Shown in pieces: positions 28,753-38,108 of a stretch of 64,000 nucleotides of DNA (its first letter is position 1; every line of letters starts with the position of its first letter). The DNA lies in assembly GCF_000376565.1 (NCBI RefSeq), contig NZ_BARG01000012.1:1-64000 (forward strand). Direction: 5' to 3'. Source of the DNA: Streptomyces hokutonensis (lineage in GTDB: Bacteria; Actinomycetota; Actinomycetes; Streptomycetales; Streptomycetaceae). A program made the translations under genes and the position numbers. A model generated the notes under the pieces. The model was not told the origin of the DNA. It was given only the letters and a program-made list of their open reading frames with translations, and did not search any database.

Positions 28753-29355
28753 CCGGGATGCGACGTCTTGCTGGCCGTGGGCTGGCCAATCCGCGAGGGC
28801 TCGCCCATCGCCAGGTGACTGGCCGCGAAGGGGCGCACTTGCCGTCGGTCGACCAGCTCGTACAGGCTCGCCGGTTGCCGCCCGGCGACGCTCGTGCCAG
28901 GGCCGCCGTGCCGAAGGTGGAGGTGCGGTCGGGCGGTGACTTGTGGGCGCTCTGTCCGGCGGCCGGGCAGTTGGATTCGATCGCGGGCTGACCGGGATGC
29001 GACGTCTTGCTGGCCGTGGGCTGGCCAATCCGCGAGGGCTCGCCCATCGCCAGGTGACTGGCCGCGAAGGGGCGCACTTGCCGTCGGTCGACCAGCTCGT
29101 ACAGGCCCGCCGGTTGCCGCCCGGCGACGCACGGGCCAGAGCCGCCGTGCCGAAGGTGGAGGTGCGGTCGGGCGGTGACTTGTGGGCGCTGCGTCCGGCG
29201 GCCGGGAAGCTGGATTCGATCGCGGGCTGACCGGCGTGCGAGGACCTGCTGGCCGTGGGCTGGCCAATCCGCGAGAGCTCGCCTATCGCCAGGTGACTGG
29301 CCGCGAAGCGGCGCACCTGCCGTCGGCCGACCAGCTCGTACAGGCTTGCCTGGCG
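28753..29355 (+). repeat. 239-bp tandem repeat carrying the alginate lyase gene tail
   Basis: Units at 28753-28991 and 28992-29230 are nearly identical. A third partial unit runs from 29231 to 29355. Each full unit ends with about 35-40 codons homologous to the lyase C-terminus (AVPKVEVRSGGDLWAL to QLDSIAG) and a TGA. The rest of each unit is spacer. The period is not a multiple of three, so it does not make one long protein. No independent gene is evident here. Confidence 0.92.
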
Positions 29356-29518
29356 TTGGCCGACCGGCCCGCGCAGGCCTGCCTGCCCTCGGCCGACGGG
29401 CCCGCTCAGGCTCGCCGATCGTGGGCCGACCAGCTCGTACAGGCCTGCCTGCCCTCGACCGACCGGCCTGCACACGCCCGCCGGTCGTCGGCCGGCCGCC
29501 CGCACAAGCCCGCCCGCC
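29323..29518 (+). repeat. 33-bp tandem repeat array, about six units
   Basis: Units start at 29323, 29356, 29389, 29422, 29455 and 29488 and resemble TCGGCCGACCAGCTCGTACA plus GGCCTGCCTGCCC. In one plus-strand frame the unit encodes an 11-residue repeat like SADQLVQACLP, but there is no convincing start or ribosome site, so I do not call a gene. It continues the 239-bp repeat zone. Confidence 0.85.
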
Positions 29519-29639
29519 ACCCGACCCGCACCGCCCTCCCGCCCCGGCCCTCTCGAACAGGGGTTCCTGAGCGGTTGCTTAGAATGGGGCGTCCCCACAG
29601 TCTCCTCCGCCCCACTCAGCACCGCTCGGGAGCCCCGCC

Positions 29640-30104
29640 GTGACCGTCGAATCCCCGTCCGCCAGCGCCAGCGCCCTCGCTCACGGCCGGCTCATCCCCG
29701 TCACCGTTCACTTCGACGATCTCGACGCGCTCGGCATGCTGCACAACGCCCGGTATCCGCTCCTCGTCGAGCGGGCCTGGACCGAGCTGTGGCAGGAGCA
29801 CGGAGTCCGCTTCGACGGCGACTGGGCGAGTGCCGGTGACGCCTGCAATGTCGTGAAGGAACTGCTGATCAGCTACGAGGCGCCGGTCACCAGGCCCGGC
29901 ACCTACGCCGTCCACCTGTGGCTGGACCGGCTCGGCACGACCGGCCTGACGTACGGGTTCCGACTCTGCTCCGCCGACGGCTCGGTGACGTACGCGACCG
30001 GCACCCGCGTGCTGGTCCGGCTGGACGCCGGGACGCTGCGCCCCGCGCCATGGAGCGAGGGCTTCAGAGCTGTCGGTCGGGCACTGCTGCGCTCGGAGCG
30101 CTGA
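29640..30104 (+). CDS. Hotdog-fold acyl-CoA thioesterase
   Basis: The product has 154 residues. The 4-hydroxybenzoyl-CoA-thioesterase-type motif HFDDLDALGMLHNARYPLLVERA contains the catalytic acid and the substrate turn, and EAPVTRPGTYAVHLWLDRLG is the core strand pair. It hydrolyses an acyl-CoA of unknown chain. The GTG at 29640 starts directly after the repeat zone. Its last 41 bases overlap the convergent MFS gene. Confidence 0.88.
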   Translation: MTVESPSASASALAHGRLIPVTVHFDDLDALGMLHNARYPLLVERAWTELWQEHGVRFDGDWASAGDACNVVKELLISYEAPVTRPGTYAVHLWLDRLGTTGLTYGFRLCSADGSVTYATGTRVLVRLDAGTLRPAPWSEGFRAVGRALLRSER

Positions 30105-31275
30105 CCTTCGGGCGGTCCCGGTCCCCGGCGCGCAGCACGCCCGCGAAGACTGCGAGCCCGCCCGCCAACGCCGTGACCAGGCAGAACGACACCATCAGGC
30201 TCGTCGCCTGCGCGACCCCGCCGATCAGGCTCGGCGCGATCAGCCCCGAGGTGTAGGTGATCGTCGCCACGCCGGCGATCGCCTGACTCGGGTTCGGCCC
30301 GCTGTGGCCCGCCGCCGCGAAGCACAGCGGTACGACCACGGCGATGCCCAGACCGAGCAGCGCGAAGCCGCCCATCGCCAGCGCCGGGCTGTCCGCGACG
30401 ACGATCAGCAGGCCGCCGCACACGGCCAGGAGCCCGCCCGCGCGGACCGTACGCACCGAGCCGAAGCGGTTCACCACCGTGTCGCCCACCAGCCGGGCCA
30501 CCGCCATCGTCAGCATGAACCCGGTCGTCGAGGCCGCCGCGAGCCCGGCGGACGTGCCCAACTGGTCGTGCAGATACACCGCCGACCAGTCCAGGCTGGC
30601 CCCCTCCGCGAACACCGCGCAGAAGCCCACCGCACCGATGAGCAGCGCCGACCGGGGCGGCAGCGTGAACCGCGGTGGAGCCTCCTCCTCCACCCCCGGC
30701 TGGATGTCGAGCACCCAGCGACAGGCGGTCACACCGAGCAGCGTGAGGATCAGGGCCGCGATGAGATGGTGCACGCGCGCGTCCGAGCCGAGGTGCGCGG
30801 CCAGCGTGCCGCCCGCCGAACCGATCAGCGCGCCCGCGCTCCACATGCCGTGCAGACTCGACATGATCGACTTGTCCATGAGGCGCTCGATCTCGACGCC
30901 GAGCGCGTTCATCGCGACGTCGGCCATGCCCGCGCTCGCCCCGTACGTGAACATCGCCAGGCACAGCGTGACGAGGTTCGGCGCGAGGGACGGCAGGATC
31001 AGGGACATCGTCCACATCGAGATCAGCCCGCGCAGCGCCGTACGGCTGCCGAAGCGGTGGGTGATCCAACCGGCCAGCGGCATCGAGCAGGAGGCACCGA
31101 ACGCGCCGAAGGCGAGCGCGAAACCGAGCCAGCCGGCGGCGACATGCGCGTGCTCCTGGATCCACGGCACCCGGGTCGCGAAGGAGCCGGTGACCGCGCC
31201 GTGCACGGTGAAGACGGCCGCCACGGCATACCGGGCGCGCTTCACCTCGTGTCGGTCGTAGACCACTTCGCTCAT
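30064..31275 (-). CDS. MFS transporter
   Basis: The product has 403 residues with about 12 membrane helices. GWITHRFGSRTALRG is the motif-A loop between helices 2 and 3; the second half repeats it as GDTVVNRFGSVRTVRAGG. The type resembles fucose/sugar- or drug-exporter-like MFS proteins. It is divergent from a ROK regulator gene, and the spacer carries a perfect inverted repeat, so it is probably ROK-controlled and may move a sugar or a sugar derivative. Confidence 0.88.
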   Translation of the reverse strand: MSEVVYDRHEVKRARYAVAAVFTVHGAVTGSFATRVPWIQEHAHVAAGWLGFALAFGAFGASCSMPLAGWITHRFGSRTALRGLISMWTMSLILPSLAPNLVTLCLAMFTYGASAGMADVAMNALGVEIERLMDKSIMSSLHGMWSAGALIGSAGGTLAAHLGSDARVHHLIAALILTLLGVTACRWVLDIQPGVEEEAPPRFTLPPRSALLIGAVGFCAVFAEGASLDWSAVYLHDQLGTSAGLAAASTTGFMLTMAVARLVGDTVVNRFGSVRTVRAGGLLAVCGGLLIVVADSPALAMGGFALLGLGIAVVVPLCFAAAGHSGPNPSQAIAGVATITYTSGLIAPSLIGGVAQATSLMVSFCLVTALAGGLAVFAGVLRAGDRDRPKVSAPSAAVPDRQL

Positions 31276-31332
31276 TGTCCGACCCCTCCTGCTGTTCGGA
31301 TTCCGTCCCCGCCCTCAGCTGCGTCGCGTAAA

Positions 31333-31355
31333 CTATCAGGAACCCTGCCTGATAG
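31333..31355. promoter_or_regulatory. Inverted repeat CTATCAGG-N7-CCTGATAG, candidate ROK operator
   Basis: Perfect 8-base arms lie 58 bases from the MFS start and 55 bases from the ROK start. The A/T content of the arms stands out locally. The position between the divergent pair suits repression of both. Confidence 0.7.
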
Positions 31356-31409
31356 ATAGAGAATTACCGGCCGCCGGCCGCACCCCCTCGATCTGGGAGG
31401 ATTCCCGGC

Positions 31410-32648
31410 ATGCCCGCATCCCCGAGCACCGCCCGGGCCATCAACGACCGGCTCGCCCTGCGTCTCCTGCAGCGCGAAGGCCCGCTGACGGCAGGGCAGT
31501 TGAAGCAGCTCACCGGACTGTCCCGGCCCACCGTCGCCGACCTCGTCGAACGCCTCACGGCCTCCGGGCTGATCGAGATGGTCGGCGAGTCGGGGGCCCA
31601 ACGGCGGGGCCCGAACGCCCGGTTGTACGGCATCGTCGGCGACCGCGCCCATCTCGCCGCGCTGGACGTCCGCCTGGAGAGCGTCTCCGTGCTCGTCTCC
31701 GACCTGGTCGGCCGGGTCCTCGCTGAGGCGTCCGTGCCGATCGACGCCGACGCGGGGACGGGACCGGCGGTGGAGCAGGCCGTCGCGCTGGTGGAGCGGG
31801 CGGTGAAGGAGGCGGGGACCGGGCCAACCGGGCCTGAGGCGACGGGAGTTCGGGGACCCGAGTCCGTACGCGAGTGGGGCAGTCTGCACACCGTCGGCAT
31901 CGGCGCCCCCGGTCTGATCGACCCGGCCACGGGCGAACTCCGCAACACCACCGGCCTGCCCGCCTGGCACCGCAGCCTGGTGGGCGCCCTCCAGGAACGG
32001 CTGCCCGACGCCCGCGTCGTCGTCGAGAACGAGACCAACCTCGCGGCCCTGGCGGAGATGCGCGACGGCGCGGCCCGGGACCGGGACACCTTCGTCCTCC
32101 TCTGGCTGGACATGGGCATCGGCGCCGCGGTCGTCCTGGACGGCGCACTGCGCCGGGGAGCGTCCGGCGGCGCGGGCGAGCTCGGCTTCCTGCCGGTGCC
32201 GGGCACGCGGGGACTCCCTTCGGCGACGGACTGCGAAGGGGGCTTCCATTCACTGGCCGGTGCGACGGCGGTGCTCGAACTGGCCCGGGAATGCGGGGTG
32301 TTGGACATCGGCGGCGCGGGGGAGCCGGCGACCGCGGCGCAGGTCGTGCGATGGGCGGTCGCCACGGCGGCCGATGTCCGCGCCGCCCGTTTCCTCGACA
32401 CCCTCGCCGATCGCCTCGCCCTCGGTGTCGCGTCCGTCGTCGCGCTGCTGGACCCCGGATGCGTGGTCCTCGGCGGCGAGGTCGGGCAGGCCGGCGGTGA
32501 GGAGCTCGCCGTACGCGTGGCCGAACGGATCGCCGGTATGTCACCGCTGCCCGTGGAGGTGCGCCCCAGCGTCCTCGGCGATACGGCCGTGCTGCGCGGC
32601 GCGCTGCTGACGGCCCAGGACGGCGCGCAGGACGACCTGTTCGGCTGA
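31410..32648 (+). CDS. ROK-family transcriptional regulator
   Basis: The product has 412 residues. An N-terminal winged helix (about 10-65, GPLTAGQLKQLTGLSRPTVADLV) precedes a ROK domain with VGIGAPGLIDPATG, VVVENETNLAALAE, and the phosphate loop DMGIGAAVVLDGALRRGASGGAGELG. The zinc-binding cysteine cluster of many ROK proteins is reduced to a single Cys in DCEGGFHSLAG, so it is probably a pure regulator without kinase activity. The ATG at 31410 has GGGAGG upstream. The last codons are repeated downstream. Confidence 0.9.
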   Translation: MPASPSTARAINDRLALRLLQREGPLTAGQLKQLTGLSRPTVADLVERLTASGLIEMVGESGAQRRGPNARLYGIVGDRAHLAALDVRLESVSVLVSDLVGRVLAEASVPIDADAGTGPAVEQAVALVERAVKEAGTGPTGPEATGVRGPESVREWGSLHTVGIGAPGLIDPATGELRNTTGLPAWHRSLVGALQERLPDARVVVENETNLAALAEMRDGAARDRDTFVLLWLDMGIGAAVVLDGALRRGASGGAGELGFLPVPGTRGLPSATDCEGGFHSLAGATAVLELARECGVLDIGGAGEPATAAQVVRWAVATAADVRAARFLDTLADRLALGVASVVALLDPGCVVLGGEVGQAGGEELAVRVAERIAGMSPLPVEVRPSVLGDTAVLRGALLTAQDGAQDDLFG

Positions 32649-32701
32649 GAGGCCCCGGCCTGTTCGGCTGGGGCCCGGGCCTGCTCGGCTGAGAGGCCCG
32701 G
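32636..32701 (+). repeat. Three tandem copies of the ROK gene's last codons
   Basis: Units of 21-23 bases at 32636, 32659 and 32680 read CCTGTTCGGCTGAGAGGCCC, with changes in copies 2 and 3. The first includes the gene's final Leu-Phe-Gly codons and the stop TGA. Confidence 0.88.
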
Positions 32702-32901
32702 CGGTGGGCAAGGGCCGTCGTCACCACCGCCGGACCGGTCCAGAGGTGTCCTGTCCGGTGATCCGGAAAAGGACTAGACCAGATGATCCAGCAGGTGAGG
32801 GCTGCTTGAGAAGTCCATCGACACCCTCTGTGAGCCACCCCACACACTTCACCTGGATGGACCCTTGCCAGGCGTGGCACACTTGCCGTGTACCAGAAGC
32901 A

Positions 32902-33031
32902 GCGCACTCCGGGGTCGGTGAAAGTCCGAACCGGCGGTTATAGTCCGCGACCCGTCCGTGTAGTTCAGCGGCCGGTTGACCAGGTGGAATTCCTGGACCG
33001 ACGGTTAAAGTCCGGATGGGAGGCAGTGCGC
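32902..33031 (+). promoter_or_regulatory. FMN riboswitch (RFN element)
   Basis: The conserved core is present: GGGGTCGGTGAAAGTCCGAA, then CCGGCGGTTATAGTCCGCGA, and later CCGACGGTTAAAGTCCGGAT with GGGAGGCAGTGCGC. The P1 stem pairs GCGCACT (32902-32908) with AGTGCGC (33025-33031). About 150 bases of expression platform separate it from ribE. FMN binding should switch off the rib operon. Confidence 0.96.
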
Positions 33032-33183
33032 GGCGGGCGGGCATTCGTGCGCGCCGCCGTATCGGCTCGTCCTGTGTGGACGGGTTCTGTCCGGCGTCGT
33101 CCTCGGTGCTTCCGTTCGTTTCATTCTGTCGTCTTCGACAGGCCCCGGAGTCCGTGCCCCGATGTGGCAGGAGGACCCGGGAA

Positions 33184-33786
33184 GTGTTCACCGGAATCGT
33201 CGAAGAGCTGGGTGAGGTCACCGCCGTCGAGAGTCTCGACGACGCCTCCCGCTTCCGTCTGCGCGGCCCGATCGTCACCGAGGGCGCGAAGCACGGCGAC
33301 TCCATCGCCGTGAACGGCGTCTGTCTCACCGTCGTCGAGCACGAGGGTGACGAGTTCACCGCCGACGTCATGGCCGAGACCCTGAACCGCTCCAGCCTCG
33401 GCGCCCTCGCCGTCGGCTCCCGCGTCAACCTCGAACGCCCCATGGCCCTCGGCGCCCGCCTCGGCGGACACATCGTGCAGGGCCATGTCGACGGCACCGG
33501 CGCGGTGTTGGAGCGCAAGCCGTCCGAGAACTGGGAGCTCGTCAAGGTCTCGCTCCCCGCCGACCTCAGGCGCTACGTCGTCGAGAAGGGCTCCATCACC
33601 GTCGACGGCATCAGCCTCACCGTCGTCGACGCGGGCCCCGACTACTTCACGGTCAGCCTCATCCCCACCACCCTCGACCTGACCACGCTCGGCCTCAAGC
33701 AGCCCGGTGACCCGGTCAACCTCGAAGTGGACGTCATCGCCAAGTACGTCGAGCGGCTCATGGGCGACCGCGAGGTGACCCCGTGA
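33184..33786 (+). CDS. ribE: Riboflavin synthase, alpha subunit
   Basis: Dismutates two molecules of 6,7-dimethyl-8-ribityllumazine into riboflavin and a pyrimidine that is recycled. The product has 200 residues in two repeated barrels: [10 protein letters not shown] and NGVCLTVV in the first half, [12 protein letters not shown] at the junction, and [15 protein letters not shown] in the second half. The GTG at 33184 has a GGGAA site. It is the first gene behind the FMN riboswitch; ribM overlaps its stop (GTGA). Confidence 0.95.
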   Translation: MFTGIVEELGEVTAVESLDDASRFRLRGPIVTEGAKHGDSIAVNGVCLTVVEHEGDEFTADVMAETLNRSSLGALAVGSRVNLERPMALGARLGGHIVQGHVDGTGAVLERKPSENWELVKVSLPADLRRYVVEKGSITVDGISLTVVDAGPDYFTVSLIPTTLDLTTLGLKQPGDPVNLEVDVIAKYVERLMGDREVTP

Positions 33787-34427
33787 ACTGGCTCAACTCC
33801 GAGGCCTTCGTCCTGTTCGGCCAGCACATCAAGTGGTCGGACATGATCGGCAACGTCGTCGGCCTGATCGCCCTGGCCTTCGGCTGGCGGCGCTCGATCT
33901 GGAGCTGGCCCACCCAGTTCGTCTCCGGCGTCATCCTGTTCGCCGCGTTCGCCACCGCCCACCTCTCCGGCAGCGCCGGCAAGCAGATCGTCGTCATGGT
34001 CGTCGCGGTCTACGGCTGGTGGCAGTGGAACCGCGGCAGGGGTGGCTCCGCCGACGGCCACATCACCCCCCGCTTCGCCACCTGGCGCGAGCGCGCGATC
34101 CTGGTCGGCGCAGCAGCCGTAGGAACGGTCGCGGTGGCCGCCCTCTTCAAGGCGTACCCGTCCCTTTCCTGGGACCCGTGGCCCGACGCCTACATCTTCG
34201 TCGGCACGATCGTCGCGATGTACGCCCAGGCCCGCGGCATGGTCGAGTTCTGGTTCGCCTGGCTCCTCGTCGACCTCGTCGGCGTCCCCCTCAACTTCGC
34301 CAACGGCTTCGCCTTCTCCGGCTTCGTCTACGTCATCTACGGCGCACTCGTCCTGTGGGGCATGCGCGACTGGTGGCTGCGCTCCCGCAAGGCCCCGCAG
34401 CCCGTCCTGGAAGGAGCGCCGGCATGA
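33783..34427 (+). CDS. ribM: PnuC-family riboflavin transporter RibM
   Basis: The product has 214 residues with about seven membrane helices. The PnuC family signature is seen in [24 protein letters not shown] and [19 protein letters not shown]. Annotation pipelines often name it nicotinamide mononucleotide transporter, but PnuC proteins inside riboflavin operons behind an FMN riboswitch are RibM, a riboflavin (and roseoflavin) facilitator in Streptomyces and Corynebacterium. GTGA and ATGA overlaps couple it to ribE and ribBA. Confidence 0.9.
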   Translation: MNWLNSEAFVLFGQHIKWSDMIGNVVGLIALAFGWRRSIWSWPTQFVSGVILFAAFATAHLSGSAGKQIVVMVVAVYGWWQWNRGRGGSADGHITPRFATWRERAILVGAAAVGTVAVAALFKAYPSLSWDPWPDAYIFVGTIVAMYAQARGMVEFWFAWLLVDLVGVPLNFANGFAFSGFVYVIYGALVLWGMRDWWLRSRKAPQPVLEGAPA

Positions 34428-35713
34428 CAGCGGCACCGATCCTCTACAGCACAGACGGTTTCGAGGACTTCTCGCTCGACCCGGTCGAGCAGGCCATCGC
34501 CGACATCGCGGCCGGCCGCCCGGTCGTGGTCGTCGACGACGAGGACCGCGAGAACGAGGGCGACCTCGTCATCGCCGCCGAGAAGGCCACCCCCGAGATC
34601 ATCGCCTTCATGATGAGCGAGTGCCGAGGCCTCATCTGCGCCCCCATGGAGGGCGACGAGCTGGACCGGCTCCGGCTCCCGCAGATGGTCGAGGACAACA
34701 CCGAGTCGATGAAGACCGCGTTCACGGTGTCGGTCGACGCCTCGGCCGCTCACGGTGTGACCACCGGAATCTCGGCCTCCGACCGCGCGACCACGCTCCG
34801 GCTCCTCGCGAGCGGCACCACCGAGGCCGACGACTTCGTCCGCCCCGGCCACATCTTCCCGCTGCGCGCCCGGTCCGGCGGAGTGCTGGTCCGCAACGGC
34901 CACACCGAGGCCGCCGTAGACCTCGCCCGCCTCGCGGGGCTGCGCCCGGCCGGCGCGATCGTCGAGATCGCCGGCGAGGACGGCCGTATGCTCCGCCTCC
35001 CCGAACTGATCCCGTTCGCCCGCAAGCACGGCCTGACGATCATCTCCATCGAGGACCTGATCGCCTACCGGCAGACCGCCGAACCCACCGTCCGCCGCGA
35101 GGCCGAGGTCCAACTCCCCACGCGCCACGGCCAGTTCACGGCCTATGGCTACCGCTCCACCGTCGACGGCGTCGAGCACGTCGCCCTCGTCCACGGCGAG
35201 ATCGGCGAGGGCGAGGACGTCCTGGTCCGCGTCCACTCCGAATGCCTCACCGGCGACGTCTTCCACTCCCTGCGCTGCGACTGCGGCCCCCAGCTGGAGG
35301 CCTCCCTTGAGCGCATCCAGGAGGAGGGCAGGGGAGTGGTGGTCTACCTGCGCGGCCACGAGGGGCGCGGCATCGGCCTGCTCTCCAAGCTACGGGCGTA
35401 CGAACTCCAGGAGCGCGGCCGCGACACCCTCGACGCCAACCTGGAGCTCGGCCTGCCCGCCGACGCCCGGGACTACGGCGCCGGCGCGCAGATCCTGGAG
35501 GACCTCGGCGTCCGCAGCCTGCGCCTGATGACCAACAACCCCGACAAGACCGACGCGCTCGTCCGGCACGGCCTCAAGGTCACCGGCCGCGAGCCGATGC
35601 CGATACAGGCGGGCGAGCACAACCTCCGCTACCTGCGCACCAAGCGGGACCGGATGGGCCACGACCTGCCCTGGCTGGACCCGGCCCCCGTGTCCACCTG
35701 CGGCAACCAGTAA
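34424..35713 (+). CDS. ribBA: Bifunctional DHBP synthase / GTP cyclohydrolase II
   Basis: The product has 429 residues. Residues 1 to about 220 form 3,4-dihydroxy-2-butanone-4-phosphate synthase ([20 protein letters not shown] at 34-53, [15 protein letters not shown]). The remainder is GTP cyclohydrolase II with the zinc cysteines in [18 protein letters not shown] and the catalytic [13 protein letters not shown]. It supplies both precursors of riboflavin. The ATG at 34424 overlaps the ribM stop and has AAGGAG upstream. Confidence 0.96.
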   Translation: MTAAPILYSTDGFEDFSLDPVEQAIADIAAGRPVVVVDDEDRENEGDLVIAAEKATPEIIAFMMSECRGLICAPMEGDELDRLRLPQMVEDNTESMKTAFTVSVDASAAHGVTTGISASDRATTLRLLASGTTEADDFVRPGHIFPLRARSGGVLVRNGHTEAAVDLARLAGLRPAGAIVEIAGEDGRMLRLPELIPFARKHGLTIISIEDLIAYRQTAEPTVRREAEVQLPTRHGQFTAYGYRSTVDGVEHVALVHGEIGEGEDVLVRVHSECLTGDVFHSLRCDCGPQLEASLERIQEEGRGVVVYLRGHEGRGIGLLSKLRAYELQERGRDTLDANLELGLPADARDYGAGAQILEDLGVRSLRLMTNNPDKTDALVRHGLKVTGREPMPIQAGEHNLRYLRTKRDRMGHDLPWLDPAPVSTCGNQ

Positions 35714-35761
35714 GAACGACCACTAAGACCCCTTCAGAAGTCACCGAGGAGACAAGAGAAC

Positions 35762-36247
35762 GTGAGCGGCAAGGGCGCACCGGAACTGTCCGTACGCAAC
35801 GTCGGAGACCTGCGGGTCGCCGTCATCGCGGCGCAGTGGCACGAAAAGGTGATGGACGGTCTGGTGGACGGCGCCCTGCGCGCCCTGCACGACCTGGGGA
35901 TCGACGAGCCGACCCTGCTCCGGGTCCCCGGAAGCTGGGAACTCCCGGTCGTGGCAAAGGTGTTGGCGGGCCGGGGCTACGACGCGATCGTCGCCCTCGG
36001 TGTCGTCATCCGCGGCGGCACCCCGCACTTCGAGTACGTGTGCCAGGGCGTCGTCCAGGGCCTCACCCAGGTCTCGGTCGAGACCGGCGTCCCCGTCGGC
36101 ATGGGCGTTCTGACCTGCGACACCGAGGAGCAGGCCCTCGACCGGGCCGGCCTGGAGGGCTCGAACGAGGACAAGGGGCACGAGGCGGTGACGGCGGCCG
36201 TGGCGACGGCGGCCACCCTCCGCTCAGTATCTGAACCGTGGCGTTAA
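35762..36247 (+). CDS. ribH: 6,7-Dimethyl-8-ribityllumazine synthase
   Basis: The product has 161 residues. Motifs are [13 protein letters not shown] ([16 protein letters not shown]), [29 protein letters not shown] with the catalytic His, and [16 protein letters not shown]. It condenses the ribBA product with the ribityl pyrimidine and forms 60-mer or pentamer shells. The GTG at 35762 follows GAGGAGAC. It is the last rib gene, 48 bases behind ribBA. Confidence 0.95.
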   Translation: MSGKGAPELSVRNVGDLRVAVIAAQWHEKVMDGLVDGALRALHDLGIDEPTLLRVPGSWELPVVAKVLAGRGYDAIVALGVVIRGGTPHFEYVCQGVVQGLTQVSVETGVPVGMGVLTCDTEEQALDRAGLEGSNEDKGHEAVTAAVATAATLRSVSEPWR

Positions 36248-36281
36248 GCCCACGATTGTTTGCAATAGGGTGGGCAGCACC

Positions 36282-36554
36282 ATGTCCAATAAGACGTTCG
36301 AGGAGCTCTTCACCGAGCTCCAGCAGAAGGCCGCCACCGGCGACCCCGCCACTTCCCGCACCGCAGAGCTGGTCGGCAAGGGCGTCCATGCCATCGGCAA
36401 GAAGGTCGTCGAAGAGGCCGCCGAGGTCTGGATGGCCGCCGAGTACGAGGGCAAGGAGGCGGCCGCCGAGGAGATCTCGCAGCTGCTCTACCACGTTCAG
36501 GTGATGATGGTCGCCCGCGGAATCTCGCTGGACGACGTCTACGCCCACCTGTAA
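36282..36554 (+). CDS. hisE: Phosphoribosyl-ATP pyrophosphatase
   Basis: Second step of histidine synthesis: it hydrolyses PR-ATP to PR-AMP. The all-alpha 90-residue protein carries the metal-binding motif [20 protein letters not shown] and [15 protein letters not shown] take the ATG at 36282 ([10 protein letters not shown]). It is separate from hisI, as is common in actinobacteria, and precedes hisG. The 34-base distance from ribH allows read-through from the rib operon. Confidence 0.95.
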   Translation: MSNKTFEELFTELQQKAATGDPATSRTAELVGKGVHAIGKKVVEEAAEVWMAAEYEGKEAAAEEISQLLYHVQVMMVARGISLDDVYAHL

Positions 36555-36602
36555 ACCCAGTTCCGACACCCCACCCCATTTCACGCGAAGGAAGCCGACC
36601 TC

Positions 36603-37451
36603 ATGCTGCGCATCGCCGTCCCCAACAAGGGTTCCCTGTCAGGACCTGCGGCGGACATGCTGCATGAGGCCGGCTACCAGCAGCGCCGGGAGTCCAAGGA
36701 ACTGCGGATCGTCGACCCGGTCAACGAGGTCGAGTTCTTCTACCTCCGCCCCCGCGACATCGCGATCTACGTCTCGTCGGGCCGCCTCGACATCGGCATC
36801 ACCGGCCGCGACCTCCTCATCGACTCCGCCGCGAGCGCCGAGGAGATCCTCCCGCTCGGCTTCGCCCGCTCCACGTTCCGCTTCGCCTCCAAGCCCGGCG
36901 CGGCCAGCAGCGTCGAAGACCTCAAGGGCAAGACGGTCGCCACCTCGTACGAGGGCATCGTCGCCGGTCACCTCGCCGACAACGGCATCGACGCGTCCGT
37001 CGTCCACCTCGACGGCGCCGTGGAGACGGCCATCGAACTGGGCGTCGCCGAGGTCATCGCGGACGTCGTCGAGACCGGTACCAGCCTGCGCAACGCGGGC
37101 CTCGAGGTCTTCGGCGAGCCCATCATGAAGTCCGAGGCCGTCGTCATCCGCCGCAAGGGCGCCGAGGTCGAGGAGCCCAAGGTCCAGCAGTTTCTGCGCC
37201 GCCTCCAGGGCGTCCTGGTCGCCCGGACCTACGTGATGATGGACTACGACTGCCGGGTCGAGCAGCTGGAGAAGGCCGTCGCGCTCACCCCTGGCCTGGA
37301 GTCCCCGACCGTCTCCCCGCTGCACAACGAGGGCTGGGTCGCCGTCCGCGCGATGGTCCCCGCCAAGGAAGCGCAGCGGATCATGGACGACCTGTACGAC
37401 ATCGGCGCCCGGGCCATCCTGACGACGGCCATCCACGCCTGCCGTCTCTGA
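36603..37451 (+). CDS. hisG: ATP phosphoribosyltransferase, long form
   Basis: First and feedback-controlled step of histidine synthesis. The product has 282 residues: MLRIAVPNKGSLS start, RPRDIAIYVSSGRLDIGITGRDLL, the PRPP-binding region EVIADVVETGTSLRNAGLEV, and a C-terminal ACT-like regulatory domain (about 210-282) that binds histidine. This is the long HisG form that works without HisZ. It follows hisE by 48 bases with GAAGGAAG upstream. Confidence 0.96.
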   Translation: MLRIAVPNKGSLSGPAADMLHEAGYQQRRESKELRIVDPVNEVEFFYLRPRDIAIYVSSGRLDIGITGRDLLIDSAASAEEILPLGFARSTFRFASKPGAASSVEDLKGKTVATSYEGIVAGHLADNGIDASVVHLDGAVETAIELGVAEVIADVVETGTSLRNAGLEVFGEPIMKSEAVVIRRKGAEVEEPKVQQFLRRLQGVLVARTYVMMDYDCRVEQLEKAVALTPGLESPTVSPLHNEGWVAVRAMVPAKEAQRIMDDLYDIGARAILTTAIHACRL

Positions 37452-37489
37452 GGAACACGTCGAGAAGTACGTCGAGGAACACACCGACC

Positions 37490-37933
37490 ATGTCCGAACT
37501 CCCCGCCCTGCCGGTCACGTTCCGGCCGGGCCGCACCCGTGCCGTACTGCTCACCGCGGGCGCCGCGATCTTCGTCGTCATCACGACCGTCGCGCTGCTC
37601 CTGGAGCAGCTCGGCCCGGGGGAGAAGCTCAGCTTCGTCCTCACCGGTGCCCTCCTCTTCGGAGTGCTGGCCGTGCTCGCCCGGGTGAGGGTCGTCGCCG
37701 ACGAGACCGGTGTCACCGTCGTCAACATCGCCAGCAGGCGCCGTCTGGAGTGGGCCGAGATCCTCCAGGTGAACCTGCGGCCCGGCGACCCCTGGGTCTT
37801 CCTCAACCTCAGCGACGGCACCAGCCTCCCCGTGCTCGGCATCCAGCCGGGCATCGCCAAGGAACGGGCCATCGCCGACGCGCGCACTCTGCGGGCGCTC
37901 GCCGAGGCCCACTCGACAAGGGATCTGCCGTAG
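37490..37933 (+). CDS. Membrane protein with PH domain
   Basis: The product has 147 residues. Two membrane helices (about 19-39 and 47-63) are followed by a bacterial PH-like domain (about 65-140) with VVADETGVTVVNIASRRRLEWAEILQV and LPVLGIQPG. Such proteins are common behind hisG in actinobacteria. It probably shares the hisEG transcript (38-base gap). The function is unknown. Confidence 0.85.
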   Translation: MSELPALPVTFRPGRTRAVLLTAGAAIFVVITTVALLLEQLGPGEKLSFVLTGALLFGVLAVLARVRVVADETGVTVVNIASRRRLEWAEILQVNLRPGDPWVFLNLSDGTSLPVLGIQPGIAKERAIADARTLRALAEAHSTRDLP

Positions 37934-37960
37934 ATGGCCATGTCTTGATTAATCTGTTGT

Positions 37961-37992
37961 CGGTGGCGTTTTTCCTCGCGCCTCCGCCACCG
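37961..37992 (+). terminator. Hairpin between the PH-domain gene and the CBS gene pair
   Basis: CGGTGGCG (37961-37968) pairs with CGCCACCG (37985-37992) across a 16-base loop that contains a T-run. It could terminate the rib-his transcript or attenuate the CBS genes. The remaining bases of the 175-base gap show nothing clear. Confidence 0.5.
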
Positions 37993-38108
37993 GTGTTCCC
38001 CCCTGTCTTCCGAGGCCCCCTGCTACCCGAGGAGTGACTCCCTCCAGCGATGGACGGATCGTCCTGTAGTACCTGCGCCGCCCCCTCCCGACATATCGAG
38101 GCGGCGGC

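Noticed and set aside
27792..28991. Second lyase-like frame over the repeat zone
   Set aside because: It is an out-of-frame reading of the true lyase gene that enters the duplicated tail by chance.
29182..29643. Plus-strand frame encoding an 11-residue repeat protein
   Set aside because: It begins inside the 239-bp repeat, lacks a start signal and follows from the 33-bp repeat being a multiple of three.
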